64,000 nt of DNA from Salvelinus alpinus (Eukaryota; Chordata; Actinopteri; Salmoniformes; Salmonidae), in the NCBI RefSeq assembly GCF_045679555.1, contig NC_092094.1, forward strand, positions 30,168,052 to 30,232,051, in the 5' to 3' direction. The position numbers and the translations under genes are program-made. Shown piece by piece: positions 1 to 9,852 of this stretch. The notes under the pieces were generated by a model that was not told the DNA's origin, ran no database searches, and saw nothing but the letters and a program-made list of their open reading frames with translations. Position 1 is the stretch's first letter. Each line of letters begins with the position of its first letter.

Positions 1-304
1 AGGAGCTAGGATCAATCTCTCTGGTAATGGGATTGAATTCTAGCTACAGTAGCTCGCAAATCTGAGAGGGGATTCTTAAACTATCAATTCTCTGAGAGGA
101 GCGCAACTCCACTCAGGATTCCAGAAGTCCATTCAGGAGGAGCTGCCATAGAATGAAGCATAGAATAGTCCTGTGTATGCCTCTAAATTCTAATCATCAT
201 AGAATGCACACCTTTCAAAGGGGGACCATGTCTATTTTCCAAGGCCTTATGTTCCCTCAAACTATGTTTCCTCAATTCTATGTTTCCTCAGCCCTTTAAT
301 TATT
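1..304. other. Intergenic sequence, no gene seen
   Basis: No convincing coding exon or RNA gene was found. At about 247-293 there are three short copies of a motif like TATGTTTCCTCA. This is the reverse complement of the minisatellite unit at 1231-1342, so the stretch probably belongs to the same ancestral repeat, later split by the LINE fragment that follows. Confidence 0.5.
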
Positions 305-600
305 TATTTAATTTCACTTTATTTAACCAGGTAGGCCAGTTGAGATTAAGTTCTCATTTACAACTGCGACCTGGCCAAGATAAAGCAAAGCAGTGAGACA
401 AAAACAACAACACGGAGTTACGCATAAACAAACGTACAGTCAATAACACAATAGAAAAATCTATGTACAGTGTGTGTAAATGTAGAAGATTAGGGAGGTA
501 AGGCAATAAATAGGCCATAGAGGCGAAATAATTACAATTTAGCATTAACACTGGAGTGATAGATGTGCAGATTATGATGTGCAAGTAGAGATAGTGGGGT
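305..600 (-). mobile_element. 5'-truncated LINE 3' end
   Basis: Read on the minus strand, this matches the 3' untranslated tail of the full LINE at 25010-29822. Both have the pieces TTGCACCCCA, CTTTATCTTGGCCAGGTCGC and CCTACCTGGTTAAATAAA in the same order. It is therefore a 5'-truncated insertion of that family or a close relative. The pentamer AGCCC occurs on both sides (about 290 and 710) and may be the target duplication. No coding capacity remains. Confidence 0.75.
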
Positions 601-1230
601 GCAAAAGAGCAAAAAGATAAATAACAAGTGAAGTTGGGTGTGCTATTTACAGATTGGCTGTGTACAGGTACAGTGATCGATAAACTGCTATGACAGCTGA
701 TGCTTAAAGCCCTATGTTTCCCCCGGTTCTATCTTCTAAACCAGGGGTCGAGGGGGCGGAGGGTGGGTAATGAAATGCACACGTTGTACAAATGTTGATT
801 GGTGAGTTGATCCACTGTTGCATGATGGAACAGAGATGGGCAGTATTTCAGTTACATGTTTTTGAAATAAGCATTTCAATTACTTTTAAGTATATTATAA
901 TTTGTATTTCACTGGCCTGAACTACAATGTAATGTATTTTGTAATAAGTTACACTATTTCAAAATACAAAATACCTTTCTATACTATTTTTATAGCAGCT
1001 CACAATTTCATGGCCCCTATCACTCCAAATATACTGCATTGGTGTCCGAAGTGTGATGGCATTATGGTGTGATAAACGTGTCTGCTAAATGACCAAAATG
1101 TTATGCGAAAATGAACACTTGCAAAGCACACTAGGTATTAGTCTAATGATCTCCGTCCCCAAACAAGGCAAAATTTGATTACAATACAAATTATTTGGCC
1201 AGTTTTTATTGAAATTGGTTCAGTGGGTAC

Positions 1231-1342
1231 TGAGGGAACATAGGGCTGAGGGAACATAAGGTTGAGGGAATAAAGGTTGAGGGAACATAGGGCTGAGGGA
1301 AAATAGGGCTGAGGGAACATAGGGCTGAGGGAACATAGGACC
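1231..1342 (+). repeat. 16-bp minisatellite
   Basis: About seven tandem copies of a 16-bp unit, TGAGGGAACATAGGGC, with one unit a base shorter and a few substitutions. Inverse-orientation copies of the same unit lie near 247-293 and 710-722, on the other side of the LINE fragment. No coding role is visible. Confidence 0.85.
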
Positions 1343-1563
1343 TCTCCCTCTCACCCCACTCTCACTCTCACTCATTTCTTATTTAAGAATGAAAAATCCC
1401 AGTTCAGTTCAGGTTGGAACACATGATCTACAATAATACATGTGCTACAGTATGGCTTTCTGGATGTTATAGAGCAGTGGTTCCCAAACTGTTTATAGTC
1501 CCTTCAAACATTCAACCTCGAGCTGCGTACCCCCTCTAGCACCAGGGTCAGCTCACTCTCAAA

Positions 1564-1725
1564 TGTTGTTTTTTGCCACCATTGTAAGCCTGCCACACAC
1601 ACACACTATACGATACATTTATTAAACATAAGAATGAGTGTGAGTTTTTGTCACAACCCAGCTCGTGGGAAGTGTATCGTATAGTGTGTGTGTGGCATGC
1701 TTACAATGGTGGCAAAAAAACAACA
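1564..1725. repeat. Inverted repeat of about 53-bp arms inside hAT element
   Basis: Arm one (about 1564-1617, from ATGTTGTTTTTTGCCACC) and arm two (about 1672-1725) are near-perfect reverse complements separated by roughly 55 bp. Both arms include a CA/TG dinucleotide run and the block TATACGATACA. A transcript would form a long hairpin. It looks like a local inverted duplication of the hAT subterminal sequence. Confidence 0.85.
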
Positions 1726-1886
1726 TGATCGATTTATTATTATAGGACCAGGGCACAAATAATAATATAATAATAAATCAATAATTTTGCTCTTTACTTA
1801 GCCATCTTACTGATGGGTTCTGAGAATATGAAATATACATATTCATGTCACTGAGAGAGAGAGGGTAATGTATAACGTTTACATTA

Positions 1887-2335
1887 TGTCAGGATATGTT
1901 ATTGTTAGCCATCAGGGATCCAATGGGAGGGATCCTCTGGGAGGAGAATAGACACAGTCTGGTACCAGGCACCATGACAGCCGTGTGTTGAGTGCAGGGA
2001 AGCGATCACATATGGCAGGCATTGATAAGGGGAGAGAGCCATGGATTAGTGATGGAGGAGGGTCGAGATCGGGGGTCGAGATCAGGTCAGGTCACGTTAA
2101 GGGAGAAATAAAAGTTTATGGCCTGTATCACTAAGTGTCCTGCCTAGAAGTAAAGAACGATGTTTGTACAGATGTGTAGGAGGAGACTCGGCTAATGAGG
2201 AATGGTTAAATATCAGCGCTTGTGTGAAAATGTCTTGGTCTGATGCAGCTGTATTGATCCTCTGGGAAGAATTAAACTTGATTTAGATTTCATAGTGTCC
2301 GTAGAGTTTTTTACTCTGAGAATTAGAACCTAACA
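1887..2335 (+). mobile_element. LTR-like insertion inside hAT element
   Basis: The segment starts TGTCAGG and ends CCTAACA, has a polyadenylation-type AATAAA near 2106, and interrupts hAT sequence that resumes at TATAAAACC. These are features of a solo LTR. No clear target duplication was found, and about 75 bp before it (from about 1812) also looks foreign to the hAT, so the boundaries are approximate. Confidence 0.5.
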
Positions 2336-2619
2336 GTATAAAACCTTATTTGATCATCAAAAATTGTGAATAACTCACCACAGGTTAATGAGAAGGGTGT
2401 GCTTGAAAGGATGCACATAACTCTGCAATGTTGGGTTGTATTGGAGAGAGTCCCAGTCTTAAATCATTTTCCACACAGAGTCTGTGCCTGTATTTAGTTT
2501 TCATGCTAGTGAGGGCCAAGAATTCACTCTCACATAGGTATGTGGTTGCAATGGGCATCAGTGTCTTAACAGCATGATTTGCTAGGGCAGGATACTCTGA
2601 GCGCAGCCCTATTCAGAAA

Positions 2620-4206
2620 TCTGGCAGTGGCTTCTGATTAAATTACATTTTCACAGAACTGCTTGTTGCAATTTTGATGAGGCTCTCTTGTTCAGATATC
2701 GGTAAGTGGACTGGAGGCAGGGCATGAAAGGGATAACGAATCCAGTTGTTTGTGTCATCCACTTCGGGAAAGTACCTGCGTAATTGCGCAACCAGCTCAC
2801 TCAGGTGCTTCGCTATATCGCATTTGACATTGTCTGTAAGCTTGAGTTCATTTGCACACAAAGATCATACAATGATGGAAAGACCTGTGTTGTCCTTGTT
2901 AATGCAGACAGAGAAGAGCTCCAACTTCTTTATCATAGCCTCAATTTTGCCCGGCACATTGAATATAGTTGCGGAGAGTCCCTGTAATCCTAGATTGAGA
3001 TCATTCAGGCGAGCAAAAACAACGTGAGAAACTCATCATCATGCAAGTGGTCAGACAAGTGAAAACTATTGTAAGTAAAGAAAACTTTAAGCTCGTCTCT
3101 CAATTTAAAAAAAAACATGTCAATACTTTGCCCCTTGATCACCAGTGCACTTCTGTATGTTGTAAAAGCGTTACATGGTCGCTGCCCATATCATTGCATA
3201 ATGCAGAAAATATACAAGAGTTCAGGGGCCTTGCTTTAACAAAGTTAACCATTTTCACTATAGTGTCCAAAACGTCTTTCAAGCTGTAAGGCATTTTCTT
3301 GGCAGCAAGAGCCTCTTGGTGGATGCTGCAGTGTACACAAGTGGCGTCGGGAGCAACTGCTTGCACGCACGTTACCACTCCACTGTGTCTCCCTGTCATG
3401 GCTTAGCGCCATCAGTACAGATACCAACACATCTTGACCACCAAAGTCCATTTGATGTCACAAAGCTGTCCAGTACTTTAAAAATATCCTCTCCTGTTGT
3501 CCTGGTTTCCAGTGGTTTGCAGAAGAGGATGTCTTCTTTAATTGACCCCCCATAAACGTAACGGACATATACCAGGAGCTGTGCCAGGCCCGCCACGTCT
3601 GTTGACTTATCCAGCTGTAACGCATAGAATCCACTTGTATGTGAAGCAGTAATTGTTTCAAAACATCTCCTGCCATGTCACTGATGCTTCGTGAAACAGT
3701 GCTGTTTGATGAAGGCATTGTCTGTGTAGTTTTTTGGGCCTTTTCCCCCAGCATTGTCCCAGCTATATCCTTGGCAGGAGGAAGAATTAAGTTCTCCACA
3801 AAAGTATGGGGCTTGCCCCATACTCGGTAGCTCACCATATAAGACTCTTCTATCCCTTCTTATTAATGGTATCTGTTGCTTTTATACATGTCTTACTACT
3901 CGAAAGTCGTCTTAATTCTCGCTCAAAACACTCCTGTGGCTTATTTTTCAAATTGGCATGTTTTGTTTCTAAATGTCTGCGCAAGAGTGAAGGTTTCATC
4001 GAGATGTGAGATAGTACTTTTGCACATATAACACACTGTGGCTGAGGAAAGGCACTACTCCCAATATAAGTGAACCCCAAATCAATGTAGTTCTCATCAT
4101 TTGTGCCTCTTCGATGGTCCAACGTCCCTGTCTGTTGTTCGGTGCTTTCCCAGGTAAGGGGCAGTAGCTCTTCGGCTGCATCAGATTCACAACTGTCAAT
4201 GTCCAT
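2620..4206 (-). pseudogene. hAT (ZBED-type) transposase relic
   Basis: Minus-strand fragments in several frames read as a hAT transposase. The N-terminal part has a zinc-finger pattern (CVICAKVLSH then H and H further on, about 4030-3960), followed by pieces of the catalytic domain such as SDHVTLLQHTEVHW (3182-3141). Frameshifts and stops break it at least four times, so it is non-functional. Domesticated vertebrate ZBED genes derive from relatives of this family, but nothing here suggests domestication. Confidence 0.75.
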
Positions 4207-4712
4207 GCTAGCTGAGCTAACAGCAAATGTAGAATTACTGATGCTAGCATTGGATGTGCTTGTGGAAGCAGAACAACTTGTGTCATCGACAGGTGCCGGT
4301 GCAGTACTACCATGTAGAGCTGGTGTGTGTCTCTATGGAATGGAATGAGCAACAGCTACGTTTGGCTATATACGAACCGTTAGTGGATTTCCCGCGAGAG
4401 AGTAACGGTTAATGTGATTGGATATGAATTATTTGACTAGGCTACCTGTATTTGACATTGTGTTGTTATTTCGCTGAACACTAGATGGTTTAATTTTAGG
4501 CAGTGAAACGAGGCTACTCAGGCGAGAAAAAATCCTTACCCAAATGTATAACCCCGTTGGAAAATATAAATGGACTGTTTGAAAATGTGAAGATTATTAT
4601 TTCTTTTTTTTAATGTGAATCACATTTTTATTTGGTGTACCCCCCACAGCATTGCGCATACCACTGGGGGCATGCGTACCCCAGTTTGGGAATAGAGTGC
4701 CTGTTATAGAGG

Positions 4713-5200
4713 TGTAAGGGCTGTTGTCCTCCTCTTCCTCAGATGAGGAGAGGAGAGAAGGATCAGTGGACCAATACGCAGCATTAGGGAAATATGCCAT
4801 CTCTTTATTTGACACGACGGCACACGAAAACAAAACACTTACAAAATTACAAAACAAGAAAACGACGTAGACGAAAACCTGAACATGAACTTACATAACT
4901 AAAACGTAAAACTCACGGACAGGAACAGACTACATCAAAACGAACGAACAACCAAACAGTCCCGTATGGTACATACATCGACGACACAGGAGACAATCAC
5001 CCACAAACAAACAGTGAGAACACCCTACCTAAATATGACTCTTAATTAGAGGAAAACGCAAAACACCTGCCTCTAATTAAGAGCCATACCAGGCAACCAA
5101 AACCAACATAGAAACAGAAAACATAGACTGCCCACCCAAAACTCACGCCCTGACCATATACACATACAAAAACAACATAAAACAGGTCAGGAACGTTACA
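4713..5200 (-). mobile_element. Solo LTR (Ty3/gypsy type) with 5-bp TSD
   Basis: On the minus strand this reads TGTAACGTTCC to CCCTTACA, the TG...CA ends of an LTR, 488 bp long. The pentamer AGAGG flanks it on both sides (4708-4712 and 5201-5205). No internal retroviral-type coding sequence is present, so it is a solo LTR left by LTR-LTR recombination. It inserted exactly at the right edge of the hAT element, so its target duplication overlaps that of the hAT. Confidence 0.85.
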
Positions 5201-6126
5201 AGAGGAACCATATGATTCTGCAAATTTAATCCATTAAAATAATATCTAATATTAGAGTCATATCCATAACTAAATCTGATCATACAAAGACAAGGAATCT
5301 TATCATAATCTGTAACATTTATCTTCCCATTATATTATCGTCCACAGCCATTATTGTATTTTGTTATATTATGTTCAATTAGAGAGAATTGTTTTATTTA
5401 TTTGATCAATAAGCTGTTTTTTAATTTATGGCATTGGCAACAGCCTAGCAGTTTCAAAGTTTCAAGTTGTATTATCACATGCACAGGATACAGCAGGTCA
5501 TGATAGTGGTGACGGCTGCTGCCTCCAGCTATCATCTCTAAGAATGAGTCAAATCTAGCGATGCCTGACAGCCAGACAATCCACATAGTGTACTACACAC
5601 AGTTAAGCTTATATTTACACCAAACCATGAGCACAGACGTGAAGTGTCAACCTACCCAATACAATTAACAATAGGGAGATATGCATTTTGTGGCTACTGA
5701 TATTAAACAAAACATGTCAGCAACAGCTCAGCACCCATTTCGAGCTATGCTTGTCTCAACAGGGCGTGGGCCTCACTCCCTCTACCTCTGAGGTAATTGA
5801 ATCAGAGAGAGAGAATGCGGCCTGCCAGCAAGGCAAATGACGTGACAGCCACAAATCAATGGCTTGTCCTTTGTGACCATTCCTCCTCTCTCTCCTTTGC
5901 TCTGAAACGCAGTTATGTGTTGTGTGTAGCTGAAGGGTATTTTTAATACGAACTCACACCATGCGAGAGACAAAGACAAAGCCGAAACCAACACAGCATC
6001 AGCTATACGCACTGCGCGCAGTCCTAGACCTATATAGACGTAGAGCAGCATCATCAGCTTCCGATACTCATACTTTCCGTTTCTGGGTGATAACTCATTG
6101 CTCCGTCGGCGGGTTTGTTGTCTTAC
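5201..6126. other. Probable mapk8ip2 intron 1, no exon seen
   Basis: This lies downstream of the mapk8ip2 first-exon splice donor on the minus strand. I looked for the conserved acidic second exon and found nothing like it here or further left. A plus-strand open frame at 5961-6365 runs across the exon and its 5' region antisense and is judged non-coding. Confidence 0.55.
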
Positions 6127-6191
6127 CTGCAGCCTGGAGGAGTGAGGGAGTGGAAGGTGGAGAGGGAAAACATCTCAGCCCTGTCCGCCAT
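6127..6191 (-). CDS. mapk8ip2: MAPK8IP2 (JIP2), first coding exon
   Basis: The 65-nt coding part reads [16 protein letters not shown] followed by TPPGC plus two bases of an Arg codon. It ends at CAG|GTAAGA, a strong splice donor (GT at 6126-6125). This matches the N-terminus I know for the JNK-interacting scaffold protein 2, in which the human Ser after HSL is Thr here. The ATG at 6191 has A at -3 and G at +4, a strong initiation context. JIP2 is a cytoplasmic scaffold for JNK-pathway kinases with C-terminal SH3 and PTB domains. Those domains, and the acidic second exon, are not in the window, so intron 1 runs at least 6.1 kb to the left edge. It stands alone here, with no linked exon visible. 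Confidence 0.85.
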
Positions 6192-6700
6192 CTTCCTCCA
6201 AAAACGGCTCAAAGTGACTGCAGAGAATCACAGAAGGAGCACAGTCCATTAACAACCACGGAGCGCGCGACAGACGGACACAGTCACGGTCAGCCCAGTT
6301 TCTTTCGCTCGCCCTCCCTCTATCCTACCGCCACCCTGTTACAGATCCCCCTGGCCTCGATCTAGTCAAATCAGATACGCGTACTCAGCATCACCATCAC
6401 ATTTGCCTTGAGCTGCTATCCACTCTACAGCCCGGAAATGGCAGAGAAAAAGAACAGCACTGCGTAATCACACAAAAAAGCCCTATCTTTTCCCGATGCA
6501 GCCAGACCAGCCACACACCCGCAATCCGCTGCCTGCCTTGCCAAATGTCTGCCGCTGGGAGGATGCCTGTGACACGAAGCGGAGGTGGGCCAGCGGTGCA
6601 GAGAGGGAGGGGCAGGCAGGGGGGTGGGGTGTTGGTACAGACAGCAGAAAACATGCTTTTAAATTCAAGGTCAAACACAGATTATAGCAACAAAACATAT
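6192..6700 (-). promoter_or_regulatory. mapk8ip2: mapk8ip2 5' UTR/promoter region, GC-rich
   Basis: Immediately upstream of the ATG on the minus strand is a stretch with more CpG and G/C-rich words than the AT-rich surroundings, for example GCGCGC near 6264 and the block at 6530-6630. No TATA box was recognised close to the ATG. This fits a CpG-type vertebrate promoter. The transcription start and any 5' non-coding exon cannot be placed from sequence alone. Confidence 0.5.
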
Positions 6701-7130
6701 TAAATCGTTCTGTCAGGTGATTGGAGGTATCTTTCATTCTCGACTGGAGAGGGTGGGTGGTAGCCTATGCATGTGATAAGATATTTAACCTCCTGCTAAG
6801 GGTTCCATAGAGCACCATGACTCCATTACATAAAAGGACAGGCAGGATCGCTATTTAATAACACTAAAATGTGGATTGTCTTAATTGCCATACAATACTT
6901 GTTTGTGAATGCTTTGCCATGAATTGTTGCTGAAAACTATAGTTTGGCAAAGCTGTGATTGCAGGGAATAGACCTAAATGTTAGCTCAATAATACCGCCA
7001 CTGACAATGGGGATTGGGTTGTTTGTCTCATGGACACTATAAATGCCATGAGGAGCTGTTCAGTTGGTTGGGTGCTGAAATACAATTATAGTATTCCGCC
7101 CCATGTGGTCTAACTAAGTATTTACCGATT
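6701..7130. other. Intergenic, no feature recognised
   Basis: AT-rich sequence between the mapk8ip2 5' region and the first transposon nest. No coding exon, RNA gene or repeat was recognised. Confidence 0.5.
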
Positions 7131-8686
7131 AACTTCTTATGGCTGCAGGGGCAGTATTGAGTAGCTTGGATGAAAGGTGCACAGAGGTGCCCAGAGTAAA
7201 CGGCCTGCTCCTCAGTCATAATTGCTAATATATGCATATTATTATTAGTATTGGATAGAAAACACTCTGAAGTTTCTAAAACTGTTGGAATTATGTCTGT
7301 GAGTATAACATAACTCATATGGCAGGAAAAAACCTGAGAAGTTCCACTTCCTGTTTGGATTTTTTCTGAGGTTGGTAGATTTTCAACCAAGCTCCCATTG
7401 AAATTACAGCGAGATGTAACCACTAGATGTCAACAGTCAATAGAACTTTGTCTGATGACTCTACTGTGAAGGGGGCCGAAGGAGACAGGAATGAGTAACC
7501 ACTGCCATGAGGTGACCATGCTTTGACCACACACGTTCACGTGAGAGGCAGCTCCGTTCCATCGCTCATCTGAAGTCAATGTAATTCTCCGGTTGGAACG
7601 TTATTCAAGATGTATGTTAACAACATTCTAAAGATTGATTCAATACATCGTTTGACATGTTTCTACTGACTGTTACGGAACCTTTGGACATTTTGTCACG
7701 TTTTAGTGAACGCGCTTTGTGACTTTGGAATTGTTTACCAAACGCGCTAACCAAAGTAGCTAATTGGACATAAATAACGGACATTATCGAACAAATCAAG
7801 CATTTATTGTGGACCTGGGATTCATGGGAGTGCATTCTGATGAAGATCATCAAAGGTAAGGGAATATTTATCATGTAATTTCTGGTTTCTGTTGACTCCA
7901 ACATGGCGGCTAATTTGACTCTTGTTCTGAGCTCCGTCTCAGATTATTGCATGGTTTGCTTTTTCCGTAAAGTTTTAAAAAAATCTGACACAGCGGTTGC
8001 ATTAAGGAGAGGTATATCTATAATTCCATGTGTATAACTTGTATTATCATCTACATTTATGATGAGTATTTCTGTTGAAACGATGTGGCTATGCACTATC
8101 ACTGGATGTTTTTGGAACTAGTGAATGTAACGCGCCAATGTAAACTCAGATTTTTTTATATAAATATGAACTTTATCAAACAAAACATGCATGTATTGTG
8201 TAACATGAAGTCCTATGAGTGTCATCTGATGAAGATCATCAAAGGTTAGTGATTCATTTTAGCTATATTTCTGCTTTTTGTGACTGCTATCTTTCGCTGG
8301 AAAAATGGCTGTGCTTATTGTGGTTTGGTGTGACCTAACATAATCGTTTGTAGTGCTTTCGCTGAAAAGCATATTTGAAATCGGACACTTTGGTGGGATT
8401 AACAACAAGATTACCTTTAAAATGGTATAAGAAACATGTATTTCAGAGGAATTTTAATTATGAGATTTCTGTTGTTTTGAATTTGGCGCCCTGCACTTTC
8501 ACTGGCTGTTGTCCGGTTGGAACTTGCAGACGTGTTGCTGTGCGTTTTGTTGCCAACCTTACTTTGCTAGCTGACAACTTTACGGTTTTTACTTTTTACT
8601 TTTTAATTACCGTTTATATTTTTAGTTTTTCCCTCACAACTTTTTTCCCTCATTCAACTTTTTCACTCCGGACGCTTTATCTGGAC

Positions 8687-9567
8687 ATGGTTCGTCAGCA
8701 CTTTCAACAGCCGAAGCTAAGTAGTAACATTAACATGATGCCTTCTAATTGCAGTCGCTGTACTTATAATATACAGGAGAACGATCGCCTTACGGCGAGG
8801 ATAGCTGTGCTGCAAGCCCAGCTTCAGACACAATCGTTAGGCAAGGGTAATTTCAGTGTAGGAAAGGATGAAACAGCGTCTGTGCCACCAGTAAGTACAG
8901 ATAGTAGTATAAATCCCCCCGCACAGTCCCCGCAGCCGGACAACTTTCTCATGGCTTCTGGAGGGAAATTACATTTACATTTAAGTCATTTAGCAGACGC
9001 TCTTATCCAGAGCGACTTACAAGTTGGTGCATTCACCTTATGATATCCAGTGGAACAACCACTTTACAATAGTGCATCTAACTCATGCTGTAGGAATGCT
9101 CAATTGGTGTCGCTCATTCAGCCGACATTCAGCCGACAGAAATTTTCAACCAGTTTTCCCCATTAAGTAGCGAGTCGGAGTCTGAGGCCAAGTCTTCTCT
9201 TGTCTCTACTCCTCCCGTTACGGGGTCTGAGACGCCGAAGCTTCCCACCATTAGCTCTGACAAATTGAAAACCCTAGTCATTGGCAACCCCATTACCCGC
9301 AGTATTAGACTTAAAACGAATCACCCAGCGATCATACACTGTTTACCAAGGGGCAGGGCTACCGGCGTTAAGGCTAATCTGAAGATGGTGCTGGCTAAAG
9401 CTAAAACTGGCGAGTGTAGAGAGTATAGAGATATTGTTATCCACGTCGGCACCAATGATGTTAGGATGAAACAGTCAGAGGTCACCAAGCGCAACATAGC
9501 TTCAGCGTGTAAATCAGCTAGAAAGATGTCGGCATCGAGTAATTGTCTCTGGCCCCCTCCCAGTTAG
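8687..9567 (+). pseudogene. L2-type LINE ORF1 (esterase-like) relic
   Basis: The ATG at 8687 starts MVRQHFQQPK, followed by a probable short coiled coil (NDRLTARIAVLQAQLQ). After a SINE-like insertion the frame resumes as LKTLVIGNPITRSI and continues to HVGTNDVR, which resembles the GxND block of SGNH esterases known from ORF1 of CR1/L2 LINEs. The usual catalytic GDS serine block appears as IGNPI here, so that motif is degraded. The SINE insertion and frameshifts disable it. Confidence 0.68.
8968..9085 (+). repeat. SINE-like teleost repeat fragment
   Basis: Contains the motif TTTAGCAGACGCTCTTATCC followed by AGAGCGACTTACAA, a core I recognise from many fish SINE-type repeats. A related core (TAGCAGACGATTTTATCCA) lies at 38766 next to a tRNA-like segment. 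It interrupts LINE ORF1 sequence. The right boundary is approximate. Confidence 0.65.
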
Positions 9568-9852
9568 GGGGAGTGATGAGCTCTACAGCAGAGTCTCACA
9601 ACTCAATCGCTGGTTGAAAACTGTTTTCTGCCCCTCCCAAAAGATAGAATTTGTAGATAAGTGGCCCTCTTTCTGTGACTCACCCACAAACAGGACCAAG
9701 CCTGGCCTGCTGAGGAGTGACGGACTCCATCCTAGCTGGAGGGGTGCTCTCATCTTATCTCATCTTATCTACCAACATAGACAACTCCTCTAGCTCCACA
9801 AGGAAATAGGGTTCAGGCCAGGCAGCAGGCTGTTAGCCAACCTGCCAGCTTA

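Larger units (their letters stand above)
1475..4703 (-). mobile_element. hAT DNA transposon relic with 8-bp TSD
   Basis: The left end begins CAGTGGTTCCCAAACT and the right end contains the inverted form (AGTTTGGGAA near 4683). The octamer TTATAGAG lies immediately outside both ends (1467-1474 and 4704-4711), an exact 8-bp target duplication as expected for hAT insertion. The interior codes on the minus strand for a decayed BED-finger-type transposase. It also holds an LTR-like insertion (about 1887-2335) and a large inverted repeat (1564-1725). At 3.2 kb it is near full length but cannot be autonomous. Confidence 0.88.

Noticed and set aside
1231-1342. Tandem repeats considered as a CRISPR-like array
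   Set aside because: The units are contiguous without spacers, and the genome is clearly vertebrate.
5961-6365. Plus-strand open frame of 134 codons
   Set aside because: It overlaps, antisense, the mapk8ip2 first exon and 5' region. It has no recognisable domain and lies in GC-rich sequence where chance frames are longer.
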